Assembly (NCBI GenBank): GCA_002354655.1
Contig: DELY01000052.1
Location: 1-48,245 of the forward strand
From: Pseudomonas sp. UBA2684
GTDB taxonomy: Bacteria; Pseudomonadota; Gammaproteobacteria; Pseudomonadales; Pseudomonadaceae
DNA length: 48,245 nt
Reading direction: 5' to 3'
Under the pieces are notes generated by a model. That model was given only the letters and a program-made list of their open reading frames with translations. It had not been told where the DNA came from and made no database searches. The translations under genes and the position numbers were made by a program. Below, one piece after another: positions 27,277 to 35,218 of this stretch (positions are counted from its first letter, which is position 1; each line of letters opens with the position of its first letter).

Positions 27277-28791
27277 TTAACCAAGAAAGAGTGTGTATGC
27301 CGGGTTGTCGCTTTCGTCCCAGTAGGGGTAACCGATCTCGTCCAGCGCCGCCGGCACCAGATGACGCTCGTTTTCCGGCACTTGCAGGCCGGCGACCACC
27401 CGGCCATCGGCCGCGCCGTGGTTGCGGTAGTGGAACATCGAGATGTTCCAGCGACCACCCAATTTCTGTAAGAAATTGAACAACGCGCCCGGCCGCTCTG
27501 GGAACTCGAAGCGCAGCACCACCTCATCGCTGACCCGCGCCGCATGGCCGCCGACCATATGGCGGATATGCAGCTTGGCCAGTTCGTTATCGGTCAGGTC
27601 GATCACCGGGAAACCCTGGCTGCGCAGGCCTTCGACCAGCGCCGCGCGCGGGTCGCTGTCCGGGTGCGTCTGCACGCCGACGAAGATGTGCGCCTCGCGG
27701 TCGGTGTGGTAGCGGTAGTTGAATTCGGTGATCTGGCGCTTGCCGATCGCTTCGCAGAACGCCTTGAAGCTGCCCGGCTGCTCGGGAATGGTCACGGCGA
27801 TGATCGCCTCGCGTTTCTCGCCCAGCTCGGCACGCTCGGCGACATGCCGCAGGCGGTCGAAGTTGACGTTGGCACCGGAGTCGATGCCGACCAGCACCCG
27901 GCCGCTGCAACCTTCGCGTTCCACGTATTTCTTGATTCCGGCCACGCTGAGCGCGCCGGCCGGCTCGGTGATCGAGCGGGTGTCGTCGTAGATGTCCTTG
28001 ATCGCCGCACAGATCTCGTCGGTGCTGACGGTGATCACCTCGTCGACATGGTCTTTGCAGATGTCGAAGGTGTGCTGGCCGATCTGCGCCACCGCCACGC
28101 CGTCGGCGAACAGCCCGACCTGGCTCAGCACCACGCGCTCGCCAGCGGCCATGGCGGCTTGCAGGCAGTTGGAATCGTCCGGCTCGACGCCGATGATCTT
28201 GATTTCCGGGCGCAGGTATTTCACATAGGCCGCGATCCCTGCGATCAGCCCACCGCCGCCGACCGGGACGAAGATCGCGTCGAGCTGGCCCGGGTGCTGC
28301 CGGAGGATCTCCATGGCCACGGTGCCCTGGCCGGCAATGGTGTGCGGGTCGTCGTAAGGATGGATATAGATGTAGCCCTTCTCATCCACCAGCTTCAGCG
28401 AATAGGCCAGCGCCTCGGGGAAGCTGTCGCCATGCAGCATCACCTTGCCGCCGCGCGAACGCACGCCCTGCACCTTGATCTCCGGGGTGGTCTTGGGCAT
28501 CACGATGGTCGCCTTGACCCCGAGCACCTTGGCCGCCAGCGCCAGGCCCTGGGCATGGTTGCCGGCCGAGGCGGTGACCACGCCACGCGCCTGCTCGTCG
28601 GCGGAAAGCTGGGCCAGCTTGTTGTAGGCGCCACGAATCTTGAACGAGTACACCGGCTGCAAATCTTCGCGCTTGAGCAGAATCTGGTTGCCCAGGCGCT
28701 CGGAGAGTTGATTGGCGGTTTGCAGCGGGGTTTCCACCGCGACGTCGTAAACGCGCGAGGTGAGGATCTTCTTCACGTACTGTTCGAGCAT
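27277..28791 (-). CDS. ilvA: Threonine dehydratase (biosynthetic)
   Basis: IlvA converts threonine to 2-oxobutyrate, the committed step of isoleucine synthesis; IlvD acts later in the same pathway. The 504-residue protein has the PLP lysine in 'SFKIRGAYNK', then 'SAGNHAQG' and the phosphate-binding 'GGGGLIAGI'. Two ACT-like regulatory domains (about residues 325-500) mark the isoleucine-inhibited biosynthetic form. The open frame extends to 29748 but the upstream part is antisense to rpiA; the start at 28791 gives the family N-terminus. It is divergent from rpiA. Confidence 0.96.
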   Translation of the reverse strand: MLEQYVKKILTSRVYDVAVETPLQTANQLSERLGNQILLKREDLQPVYSFKIRGAYNKLAQLSADEQARGVVTASAGNHAQGLALAAKVLGVKATIVMPKTTPEIKVQGVRSRGGKVMLHGDSFPEALAYSLKLVDEKGYIYIHPYDDPHTIAGQGTVAMEILRQHPGQLDAIFVPVGGGGLIAGIAAYVKYLRPEIKIIGVEPDDSNCLQAAMAAGERVVLSQVGLFADGVAVAQIGQHTFDICKDHVDEVITVSTDEICAAIKDIYDDTRSITEPAGALSVAGIKKYVEREGCSGRVLVGIDSGANVNFDRLRHVAERAELGEKREAIIAVTIPEQPGSFKAFCEAIGKRQITEFNYRYHTDREAHIFVGVQTHPDSDPRAALVEGLRSQGFPVIDLTDNELAKLHIRHMVGGHAARVSDEVVLRFEFPERPGALFNFLQKLGGRWNISMFHYRNHGAADGRVVAGLQVPENERHLVPAALDEIGYPYWDESDNPAYTLFLG

Positions 28792-28902
28792 GGCGGTATC
28801 GCAGGCGGCTTTTCGGGGAGTCCGCGAGTCTACCCCAGGCCTGCGCCGAACGACCATATGATCGCTGGGCTTTGCTCGCGGCGGTGCACTGGCCCTGGCG
28901 GT

Positions 28903-28978
28903 GTAGGGTGCGACATGGCGAAGCCTTGTCCACCGCTGCCAACCTGACGGCGGACCCGCCTTCGGCATGTGCGCCCTG
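28903..28978. repeat. GTAGGG-type palindromic repeat
   Basis: This copy carries GTAGGGTGCGACATGGCGAA at its left end and a diverged right end (GGCATGTGCGCCCTGC). It lies between divergent ilvA and rpiA. Confidence 0.6.
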
Positions 28979-29100
28979 CGCGATTGCGCGCCGTGCCGCG
29001 TTTCGTCGCCGCACCACAGCGCGTTGACACCCGGCGAGGTTTTGTCGCCTTCCCGCGCTATAATTCGCGCCCTCTCCTCACTCCCACGCCAGGCCCCATG

Positions 29101-29772
29101 ATGAATCAGGATCAACTCAAGCAAGCCGTTGCCCAGGCTGCCGTCGACTTTATTCTCCCCAAACTCGACGCCAAGAGTGTGATCGGAGTCGGTACCGGCT
29201 CCACCGCCAACTGCTTTATCGACGCCCTGGCCCAGCACAAGATGGAGTTCGACGGCGCCGTCGCCAGTTCCGAAGCCACCGCCGCACGCCTCAAGGGCCA
29301 TGGCATTCCGGTGTACGAGCTGAATACGGTCAGCGACCTGGAGTTCTATGTCGACGGCGCCGACGAGAGCGACGAGCACCTCAACCTGATCAAGGGCGGC
29401 GGCGCCGCGCTGACCCGCGAAAAAATCGTCGCCGCCGTGGCGCAGACCTTTATCTGCATCGCCGACGCCAGCAAGCTGGTGCCGGTACTCGGCGCCTTCC
29501 CGCTGCCGGTGGAAGTGATCCCGATGGCGCGCAGCCATGTCGCCCGCCAGTTGGTCAAACTCGGCGGCGACCCGGTGTACCGCGAGGGCGTGCTGACCGA
29601 CAACGGCAACGTGATTCTCGACGTGTACAACCTGTCCATCGTCAACCCGGTGGAGCTGGAAGCGCAGATCAATGCCATCGTCGGCGTGGTCACCAACGGC
29701 CTGTTTGCCGCGCGCCCGGCGGATCTGCTGCTGCTCGGCACGGCGCAAGGCGTGAAGCGTCTCACACGCTAA
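29101..29772 (+). CDS. rpiA: Ribose-5-phosphate isomerase A
   Basis: RpiA interconverts ribose-5-phosphate and ribulose-5-phosphate in the pentose phosphate pathway. The 223-residue protein has '[15 protein letters not shown]' at about residues 24-38, 'SSEATAARL', the catalytic 'DGADESD' and '[11 protein letters not shown]'. Two adjacent ATG codons exist; 29101 matches the usual 'MNQDQLKQ' N-terminus. A TATAAT at 29059-29064 is a plausible -10 box 37 bp upstream, without a matching -35. Confidence 0.95.
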   Translation: MNQDQLKQAVAQAAVDFILPKLDAKSVIGVGTGSTANCFIDALAQHKMEFDGAVASSEATAARLKGHGIPVYELNTVSDLEFYVDGADESDEHLNLIKGGGAALTREKIVAAVAQTFICIADASKLVPVLGAFPLPVEVIPMARSHVARQLVKLGGDPVYREGVLTDNGNVILDVYNLSIVNPVELEAQINAIVGVVTNGLFAARPADLLLLGTAQGVKRLTR

Positions 29773-29796
29773 CAGGCGGGCTGGCCAGCGCTGAGA

Positions 29797-29850
29797 AGGC
29801 CGTTTTTAACGCCGTATCGGCAACGCAGGTAGTTCTTCAACGGCCTGCTA
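29797..29850. repeat. Right-end fragment of the TAGCAGGCC MITE
   Basis: About 54 bp after rpiA matches the right end of the element at 37097-37270 with only a few changes, ending in TTCAACGGCCTGCTA. An incomplete left end (TAACAGGC) overlaps the rpiA stop codon, so this may be an internally deleted copy. Confidence 0.65.
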
Positions 29851-29886
29851 GGCTTGGGTAGTTCCCCCACGACCAAGGAGGTCGCC

Positions 29887-30219
29887 ATGGCCAGCAAATT
29901 CCACCTGAAAACAGCCAAAGATGGGCAGTTCCACTTCAACCTGCTCGCCGGCAACGGCGAGATCATCCTCACCAGCGAGCTGTACAAGGCCAAAGCCTCG
30001 GCGCTCAACGGCATCGAGTCGGTGAAGAAGAATGTCGCCCGCGAAGGCGCCTTCGAAGTCAAAGCCAGCACCAGCGACAAGCACTACTTCGTACTCAAGG
30101 CGAGCAACGGCCAGGTCATCGGTCAGAGTCAGATGTACGCCAGCGCCGCCAGTTGCGTGAGCGGTATGCAATCGGTGGTGAAAAACGCACCGACTGCCAC
30201 CTTGCAGGACGACAGCTGA
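29887..30219 (+). CDS. YegP-family (DUF1508) protein
   Basis: This 110-residue protein consists of two tandem DUF1508 repeats at about residues 3-50 and 54-100. Each has the pattern of a beta-strand pair, a 'G(E/Q)(I/V)I' turn, 'S(E/Q)xY' and a helix ending in 'GI(E)SV' or 'GMQSV'. Family proteins are small and soluble, and some are stress-linked; no activity is established. A very strong AAGGAGG precedes ATG 29887. The upstream frame from 29854 is not used. Confidence 0.88.
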   Translation: MASKFHLKTAKDGQFHFNLLAGNGEIILTSELYKAKASALNGIESVKKNVAREGAFEVKASTSDKHYFVLKASNGQVIGQSQMYASAASCVSGMQSVVKNAPTATLQDDS

Positions 30220-30235
30220 CAGCCTGCGGGCCAGC

Positions 30236-30263
30236 AAAAGCCGACTTAATCGTCGGCTTTTTT
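30236..30263. terminator. Bidirectional intrinsic terminator
   Basis: GCCGAC and GTCGGC form a stem (30240-30245/30252-30257) with AAAA on the left and TTTTTT on the right. The stop codon of the convergent CarP-like gene lies inside the structure. Confidence 0.85.
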
Positions 30264-31169
30264 CTGGAACAGATAAAACAGATTCGGCTCGCTGATCAGG
30301 TACAGGCCGCCATCGTTGTCCATCGCCACGCCTTCCGCCTGCGGCACCGAGGCCTTGAGCCCCTGCTGGCCACCGAGTAGCGACAGGCTGCTGATCGGCT
30401 GCCCTTCGACATTCAACTCCAACACCAGACGCGACTCGTCGGACAGCGCCAGCAGATGCCCGGTGCGCTCATCGAACTGCAAACTGGAGAGATCACGCAC
30501 GAACAACCCGGCATCGCGCTCCCGGTCATCCACCACATGCACGGCGAACGGCTGCTGCGGATTGCGGTGCGGGAAGCCATGAATCTCGTAGATGCGCAGC
30601 GGATCGCGCTCTTTGGCGACAAACAGGCGCTGCCCGACCGAATCGTAGGCCAACCCCTCGAAGCCCTTGTTGCCGCTCAGGCCAATACCCAGGGACAGCT
30701 GCTGGGCGTTGGCGGCGTCGACTTCGCGAGTGTCGTCATCCAGGCGCACCTTGATCAGACGCTGGCGACGCTCGTCGGTGATCACGTAGAGATTGCGGCT
30801 GATGTACTCGACCGCCTCGGGATCGCCAAAGCCGACCAGCTTGACCCGCCGCAGGATGCGCCCATCGAGCGAGAGTTCGATCAATTCCGAGTTCTGGTTG
30901 GTGACGGTGAACAGGCTGTTGCGGTCCGGGTCGTAGGTCAGCGCCGAGACATCGTCGTCCAGTCCGGCAATCGGTTGCGCCTCCAGCACCACTTGGTAAT
31001 CCGCCAACCAGATCGAATTGGCCTGCCATTGCGCCGCATGCCGCCACTGCTGGGCATTGAACCAGGCGCGCTCGAACAACCGGTACTCCTGGGCCAGCAG
31101 CCCAAGCAGCAGCAAAACACTCAACAACAGGCCCCACGACACACGCTTGAGGGTGAAGAAACCACGCAT
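30246..31169 (-). CDS. CarP-like SdiA-regulated beta-propeller protein (copy 1)
   Basis: This 307-residue protein has an N-terminal membrane anchor (about residues 11-27). A beta-propeller domain of the SdiA-regulated family follows, with repeated blocks such as 'LTYDPDRNSLFTV', 'EGLAYDSVGQRLFV' and 'GVAMDNDGGLYLISEPNLFY'. P. aeruginosa CarP (PA0327), a calcium-regulated propeller needed for calcium homeostasis and virulence, belongs here. A paralogue lies at 31736-32665 with carO between them, all on the minus strand. The periplasmic location is inferred from the anchor. Which copy is the true CarP orthologue cannot be decided by eye. Confidence 0.8.
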   Translation of the reverse strand: MRGFFTLKRVSWGLLLSVLLLLGLLAQEYRLFERAWFNAQQWRHAAQWQANSIWLADYQVVLEAQPIAGLDDDVSALTYDPDRNSLFTVTNQNSELIELSLDGRILRRVKLVGFGDPEAVEYISRNLYVITDERRQRLIKVRLDDDTREVDAANAQQLSLGIGLSGNKGFEGLAYDSVGQRLFVAKERDPLRIYEIHGFPHRNPQQPFAVHVVDDRERDAGLFVRDLSSLQFDERTGHLLALSDESRLVLELNVEGQPISSLSLLGGQQGLKASVPQAEGVAMDNDGGLYLISEPNLFYLFQKKADD

Positions 31170-31208
31170 AGGGCTGACTCATCGGAGAAAACATCGCCTA
31201 ACAACGGC

Positions 31209-31237
31209 GCCAGCCCGAAGCAGGGCTTCGGGCTGGC
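31209..31237 (-). terminator. Perfect 13-bp hairpin downstream of carO
   Basis: GCCAGCCCGAAGC and GCTTCGGGCTGGC are perfectly complementary with a 3-nt loop. The hairpin lies between the carO stop and the copy-1 CarP-like start. No T-run follows, so it may protect carO mRNA or partly terminate it. Confidence 0.55.
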
Positions 31238-31289
31238 GATTCAAGCACGCTCACGCGAGCGCTGAGGGATCGGCGCGGCGCCGACCGCC

Positions 31290-31637
31290 TCACTTAACCA
31301 ATTCGACGAACTCGACGTCGATTTCACGGCTGGTCAGGTCACGGTCGACTTCACCGGTCAGCTTGACCGTGGCGTTTTCCGAGATGGCTTGTGGCGGCCA
31401 GTCTTCATCGTCGATCTCGACCTGGATGGTGCCGCTGGCATCCTTGAATTCATACAGTTCGTCTTGCAGACGCTTGACGATCCGCCCTTGCAACACCACC
31501 GGGGTATCGTCGGCGGCATCCAGTGCAGCGGCCACGGTGGTGACCTGGGTAACGGCGCCAGGGCCGGTGTAACCCTCGGCCAATACGGCAGCGGAGAACA
31601 GCGGGGCAAGCAGCAGAACAAGTGTGGAACGCTTCAT
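31290..31637 (-). CDS. carO: Calcium-regulated OB-fold protein CarO
   Basis: This 115-residue protein has a signal peptide ending at 'VLA' (residue 20) and a bacterial OB-fold (BOF/YgiW) domain. Conserved 'VTTVAAAL', 'VVLQGRI', 'YEFKDASGTIQVEID' and 'VKLTGEVD' segments are present. The P. aeruginosa orthologue PA0320 is CarO, whose transcription depends on the CarSR (BqsSR) two-component system responding to calcium or ferrous iron. It helps maintain calcium homeostasis. AGAGG precedes the start. The promoter bears three TTAAG half-sites (31698-31724). It is predicted to be periplasmic. Confidence 0.87.
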   Translation of the reverse strand: MKRSTLVLLLAPLFSAAVLAEGYTGPGAVTQVTTVAAALDAADDTPVVLQGRIVKRLQDELYEFKDASGTIQVEIDDEDWPPQAISENATVKLTGEVDRDLTSREIDVEFVELVK

Positions 31638-31646
31638 GGCGTAAGC

Positions 31647-31679
31647 CTCTAATCGGTAAGTGACGGGGTCAGATTAGAG
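31647..31679. promoter_or_regulatory. Inverted repeat overlapping carO -10 and RBS
   Basis: CTCTAATC (31647-31654) and GATTAGAG (31672-31679) are a perfect 8-bp inverted repeat. One arm contains the probable -10 (TCTAAT on the minus strand) and the other the Shine-Dalgarno region, so a bound dimer would repress carO. Confidence 0.5.
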
Positions 31680-31697
31680 CGTGCAGCTGAAGCCAGG

Positions 31698-31724
31698 CTT
31701 AATCGGCGCTTAAGCCAAGCTTAA
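31698..31724 (-). promoter_or_regulatory. Triple TTAAG box (CarR/BqsR-type) upstream of carO
   Basis: On the minus strand TTAAG occurs three times, at 31724-31720, 31713-31709 and 31702-31698, each separated by exactly 6 nt. TTAAG-N6-TTAAG is the published BqsR (CarR) recognition form. The proximal site overlaps the -35 position of a promoter with -10 TCTAAT (31678-31673), a typical OmpR-class activation geometry. The repeats are seen; the regulator is inferred. Confidence 0.75.
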
Positions 31725-31735
31725 TAATGCAGCGA

Positions 31736-32665
31736 TCAGCCGGCATCGGGCTGGATCGCCGGTCGATCCTTGCTGAACACATAGAGCAGATTGGGTTCGC
31801 CGACGATGTAGATATTGCCTACCGCGTCCATGGTCACGCCTTCAGCCTGCTTGATGCCATGCAACAAACCATGCAGCCCGCCACTCAAGCTGATAAAGCT
31901 CAGCGGCTCGCCAGCGGCGTCCAGCTCCAGCAACAACCGCGACTCGTCGGAGAGCACCAAGGAGTGGCCGGTGTGCGCGTCGTAGCTCAAGGAGGAGATG
32001 TCGCGGACGAACAAATTCCCGGCGGGCATGGCCTGCAAGGTGCCGGCCGCGCCATCCTCGCCGGGGAACGGCAGGCTGAACAACCCCAGCGGGCCACGCT
32101 CCTTGCCCAGCAACACGCGCTGGTTGAGCGAATCCCAAGCAATGCCCTCGAAGCCTTTATTGCCCGCGTCGGCAAAGCCCAGGTCGAACGAGGGGTAATC
32201 GCGTGCATCGAGGCTGAGCGTATCGCCAGCCAGATTGACGGCCGTCAGCGTGTGCTGGCGCTCGTCGATGATCGCCAGGCGCCCGCCAGCCACCACCTCA
32301 ACGCCCTCGGGATTGGAGAAGCCGGTGAGCGCGATACGCCGCAGCACCTCACCGTCGAGGGACAGTTCGACCAACTGCGGATTGCGCCCAGTGACGGTGA
32401 ACAGCGTGTCGGTCGTGGGGTTGTAGGTCAGCCCGGAGGTTTCATCGTCCTCCAAGCCGGCCAGCGACTTGCCTTGCACCACGGCGCGATAACCCGGCAA
32501 CCAGATGCTCGCCTGCTGTTCGGCCACACTCAGGCGCTGCTCCTTGAACCAGAAATAGGCGCGGTCGTCCCAATGCTGGTAATCGACCAACAGCGTTGCA
32601 GCAACGCCCAGGCACGCCAGCAGCAACCAGCGCGGACGCATCAGACGGGACAATAATGCAGGCAT
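31736..32665 (-). CDS. CarP-like SdiA-regulated beta-propeller protein (copy 2)
   Basis: This 309-residue paralogue of the 30246-31169 protein shares the N-terminal anchor (about residues 12-28) and propeller repeats such as 'GLTYNPTTDTLFTVTGRNP', 'FEGIAWDSLNQRVLLGKE' and 'AVGNIYIVGEPNLLYVFS'. Both copies have 'DISSL' and 'LVLSDESRLLLEL'-type segments, so the duplication is clear, but the sequences have diverged. GAGGCG precedes the start. It is upstream of carO, separated by the carO promoter. A single palindromic CTTAAG (32712-32717) lies 47 bp upstream; it is not a full box. Confidence 0.8.
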   Translation of the reverse strand: MPALLSRLMRPRWLLLACLGVAATLLVDYQHWDDRAYFWFKEQRLSVAEQQASIWLPGYRAVVQGKSLAGLEDDETSGLTYNPTTDTLFTVTGRNPQLVELSLDGEVLRRIALTGFSNPEGVEVVAGGRLAIIDERQHTLTAVNLAGDTLSLDARDYPSFDLGFADAGNKGFEGIAWDSLNQRVLLGKERGPLGLFSLPFPGEDGAAGTLQAMPAGNLFVRDISSLSYDAHTGHSLVLSDESRLLLELDAAGEPLSFISLSGGLHGLLHGIKQAEGVTMDAVGNIYIVGEPNLLYVFSKDRPAIQPDAG

Positions 32666-32761
32666 CGGGCACGCCTCGGCAGAACGATGGCCGGCAAACT
32701 AGCGGGCAACGCTTAAGGTTCGATGACCGACAAGAGGCGCCTCCAGGCTCCCCGCAGGGTT

Positions 32762-33427
32762 TTACAACGCGCGACTGGCGAAGCGCGAGTGACCGACCAG
32801 CTCCAGCACCAGCTCATCGCCCTTGTGCAGGGGGCCGACGCCGACCGGCGTACCGGTGAGGATCACATCGCCCGGTTGCAGGCTGAAGTGCCCACAGATG
32901 TGCTGGATCATCGGCACAATCGGGTTGAGCATGTCGCGACTGTTGCCGTCCTGGCGCACGTCGCCGTTGATCGTCAGGCGGATGCCGATATCGCTCAGGT
33001 CGGCCAGCGCATCGCCCGGCACGAACGGCGCCAGTACACAGGCGCCATCGAAGGACTTGGCGGTTTCCCAGGGGTAGCCCTTTTCCTTGAGCCTGGCTTG
33101 CAGGTCGCGCAGGGTCAGGTCGAGAGCCGGGGCAAAGCCGGAGATCGCATCGAGGACTTCTTCCGTGTTCGGCGTGCGCGACAGCGGCTTGCCGATCAAC
33201 ACGGCGATTTCCGCCTCGTAATGCACCGCGCCACGGTCGTCGGGCAGGGTAAATCCATCATCCAGCGCCACCACGCAGCTGCCGGCCTTGATAAACAGCA
33301 GCGGCTCGGTCGGCACCGGGTTGTTCAGTTCCTTGGCATGTTCGGCGTAGTTGCGCCCGATACAGACCACTTTGCCCAACGGAAAGTGGATATGGGTGCC
33401 ATCGACGTACTGGTGCTGGTAACTCAT
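32762..33427 (-). CDS. Fumarylacetoacetate hydrolase family protein
   Basis: This 221-residue protein is a compact FAH-fold enzyme. Core motifs are 'VVCIGRNYAEHAKEL' at about residues 17-31, 'EAEIAVLIGKPL' with metal-binding Glu, and 'GDVILTGTPVGVGPLHKGD' near the C-terminus. Small family members act as acylpyruvate hydrolases, oxaloacetate decarboxylases or isomerases of aromatic catabolism; the sequence does not decide. It corresponds in position to PA0318, next to the D-2-hydroxyglutarate-dehydrogenase-like gene, from which a 207-bp gap with repeats separates it. Confidence 0.87.
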   Translation of the reverse strand: MSYQHQYVDGTHIHFPLGKVVCIGRNYAEHAKELNNPVPTEPLLFIKAGSCVVALDDGFTLPDDRGAVHYEAEIAVLIGKPLSRTPNTEEVLDAISGFAPALDLTLRDLQARLKEKGYPWETAKSFDGACVLAPFVPGDALADLSDIGIRLTINGDVRQDGNSRDMLNPIVPMIQHICGHFSLQPGDVILTGTPVGVGPLHKGDELVLELVGHSRFASRAL

Positions 33428-33511
33428 GGACGACTCCTGCGTCTGCTTAATCTTTAATCGCCCATAGTGGACGAACCCTACCGAGCTGTCGCCTCGACTA
33501 AAGACTCACGC

Positions 33512-33538
33512 GTTGGGTATCGCTGCGCTCAACCCAAC
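33512..33538. repeat. GTTGGGT/ACCCAAC inverted repeat
   Basis: GTTGGGTATCGCTGCGCTCA is followed by ACCCAAC, forming a short inverted repeat of a kind common in Pseudomonas intergenic DNA. Confidence 0.4.
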
Positions 33539-33568
33539 TTACAACACCGCCAATTGCCGCCGGGCAAG

Positions 33569-33628
33569 TGTGGCAGCGGATGTATCCGCGAAAGGCACGC
33601 CGCTCGATTCGCAGATAAATCCGCACAC
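33569..33628. repeat. Degenerate REP doublet
   Basis: The arms around GCGGATGTATCCGCGAA and TTCGCAGATAAATCCGC are inverted but diverged from the intact doublets elsewhere. It lies just after the flavoprotein gene. Confidence 0.5.
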
Positions 33629-33634
33629 CAGCCG

Positions 33635-35029
33635 TTACAGCGGGAAAATCTTGCCGGGGTTCATGATGCCGTTGGGATCGAATACCGCCTTGATCGCCTT
33701 CATGTAGCCGATTTCCGCCTCACCGCGGCTGTAGTGCAGGTAATCGCGTTTGGTCATGCCCACACCGTGTTCGGCGCTGATCGAGCCGTTGTATTTCTGC
33801 ACGGTCTCGAACACCCACTTGTTCACCGTCGCGCACTTGGCGAAGAACTCGTCCTTGCTCAGGTTCTCCGGCTTCAAGATATTCAGGTGCAGGTTGCCGT
33901 CGCCGATGTGGCCGAACCAGACGATTTCGAATTCTGGATAGTGCTGAGTGACGATGGCGTCGATATCGTGCAGGAACGCCGGCACTTTCGACACGGTGAC
34001 CGAAATGTCGTTCTTGTACGGCGTCCAGTGGCTGATGGTCTCGGAGATGTATTCGCGCAGCTTCCACAGGTTGTGCAACTGCTGCTCACTCTGGCTCATC
34101 ACGCCGTCAAGCACCCAACCCTGCTCGACGCAATGCTCGAAGGTGGCCAGGGCCGCTTCGGCCACCTGCTCGCTGCTCGCCTCGAACTCCAGCAATGCAT
34201 AGAACGGGCAATCGGTGGCGAACGGCGCCGGCACGTCGCCACGGCCCATGACCTTGGCCAGGGCCTTGTCGGAGAAGAACTCGAAGGCGGTCAGGTCGAG
34301 CTTGTTCTGGAAAGCGTGCAGCACCGGCATGATCGAATCGAAGTCGGCGGCGCCGAGCACCATGGCGGTGAGGTTCTGTGGTGCTCGGTCGAGACGCATG
34401 GTGGCTTCGACGACGAAGCCCAGGGTGCCTTCGGCGCCGATAAACAGCTGGCGCAGGTCATAGCCGGTGGCGTTCTTGATCAGGTCTTTGTTCAGCTCCA
34501 GCAGCTCGCCGGTGCCGGTGACCACTTTCAGACCGGCCACCCAGTTGCGGGTCATGCCGTAGCGAATGACCTTGATCCCGCCGGCATTGGTGCCGATATT
34601 GCCGCCAATCTGGCTGGAACCGGCCGAGGCGAAGTCCACCGGGTAATACAGGCCCTGCTCTTCGGCGAAGGTTTGCAGCTGTTCGGTGATCACCCCTGGC
34701 TGACAGACCACGGTGCGGTCGAATTCGTTGAAGCCGAGAACCTGGTTCATGTAATCGAACGCCACCACCACTTCGCCATTGGCCGCGACCGCAGCGGCCG
34801 ACAAGCCGGTACGCCCGCCGGACGGCACCAGGGCGACCTGGTGCTGGTTGGCCCAACGGACGATGGCCTGCACCTGCTCGATGCTCTTGGGGAAGACGAT
34901 GGCACTGGGCGCCGGGGCGAAATGCTTGGTCCAATCCTTACCGTAGGCGTTGAGGGAATCGGCGTCGGTCAGCAGCTTGCCGGGCTCAACCAGGGTCTTC
35001 AGCTCTTCGATCAGGGCAGGGTTGGTCAT
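33635..35029 (-). CDS. FAD-linked D-2-hydroxyglutarate dehydrogenase-like enzyme
   Basis: This 464-residue flavoprotein has an N-terminal FAD_binding_4 domain ('VPSGGRTGLS', 'GGNIGTNAGGIKVIRYGMT') and a C-terminal FAD-oxidase domain with the metal-binding 'HIGDGNLHLNIL' and 'SAEHGVG'. It is related to D-lactate and D-2-hydroxyglutarate dehydrogenases. In P. stutzeri the neighbour of serA reoxidises D-2-hydroxyglutarate made by SerA, which drives serine synthesis. Divergent adjacency to serA supports the same role. GAGAG precedes the ATG. Confidence 0.87.
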   Translation of the reverse strand: MTNPALIEELKTLVEPGKLLTDADSLNAYGKDWTKHFAPAPSAIVFPKSIEQVQAIVRWANQHQVALVPSGGRTGLSAAAVAANGEVVVAFDYMNQVLGFNEFDRTVVCQPGVITEQLQTFAEEQGLYYPVDFASAGSSQIGGNIGTNAGGIKVIRYGMTRNWVAGLKVVTGTGELLELNKDLIKNATGYDLRQLFIGAEGTLGFVVEATMRLDRAPQNLTAMVLGAADFDSIMPVLHAFQNKLDLTAFEFFSDKALAKVMGRGDVPAPFATDCPFYALLEFEASSEQVAEAALATFEHCVEQGWVLDGVMSQSEQQLHNLWKLREYISETISHWTPYKNDISVTVSKVPAFLHDIDAIVTQHYPEFEIVWFGHIGDGNLHLNILKPENLSKDEFFAKCATVNKWVFETVQKYNGSISAEHGVGMTKRDYLHYSRGEAEIGYMKAIKAVFDPNGIMNPGKIFPL

Positions 35030-35103
35030 CTACGGAACTCTCAAACGATTCATGGTCACCCTGAGCACGCTTCATCTGCCAGGGATGGGTGTTTCGCGGG
35101 GCT

Positions 35104-35119
35104 CGTATGCTAGCATACG
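35104..35119. promoter_or_regulatory. 16-bp palindrome between D2HGDH-like gene and serA
   Basis: CGTATGCTAGCATACG is a perfect palindrome in the middle of the 189-bp divergent intergenic region, 100 bp before serA and 75 bp before the flavoprotein start. It is a candidate operator controlling both genes. No regulator gene is adjacent. Confidence 0.5.
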
Positions 35120-35218
35120 CCCCCCGTGAATCGTGCCCCCGCGCCGATTTGCCGGGCACAGCCGGCCGCGCGGCCGGCGCTTTCCCTGACACTATTTTGT
35201 GGGACAACAGGTACTCCG

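Noticed and set aside
29024-29064. TTGACA and TATAAT as an rpiA promoter pair
   Set aside because: The spacer is 29 bp, far from the 17 bp needed; only the TATAAT remains a plausible -10.
28792-29748. Upstream extension of ilvA over rpiA
   Set aside because: The extension is antisense to rpiA and does not fit the IlvA family N-terminus.
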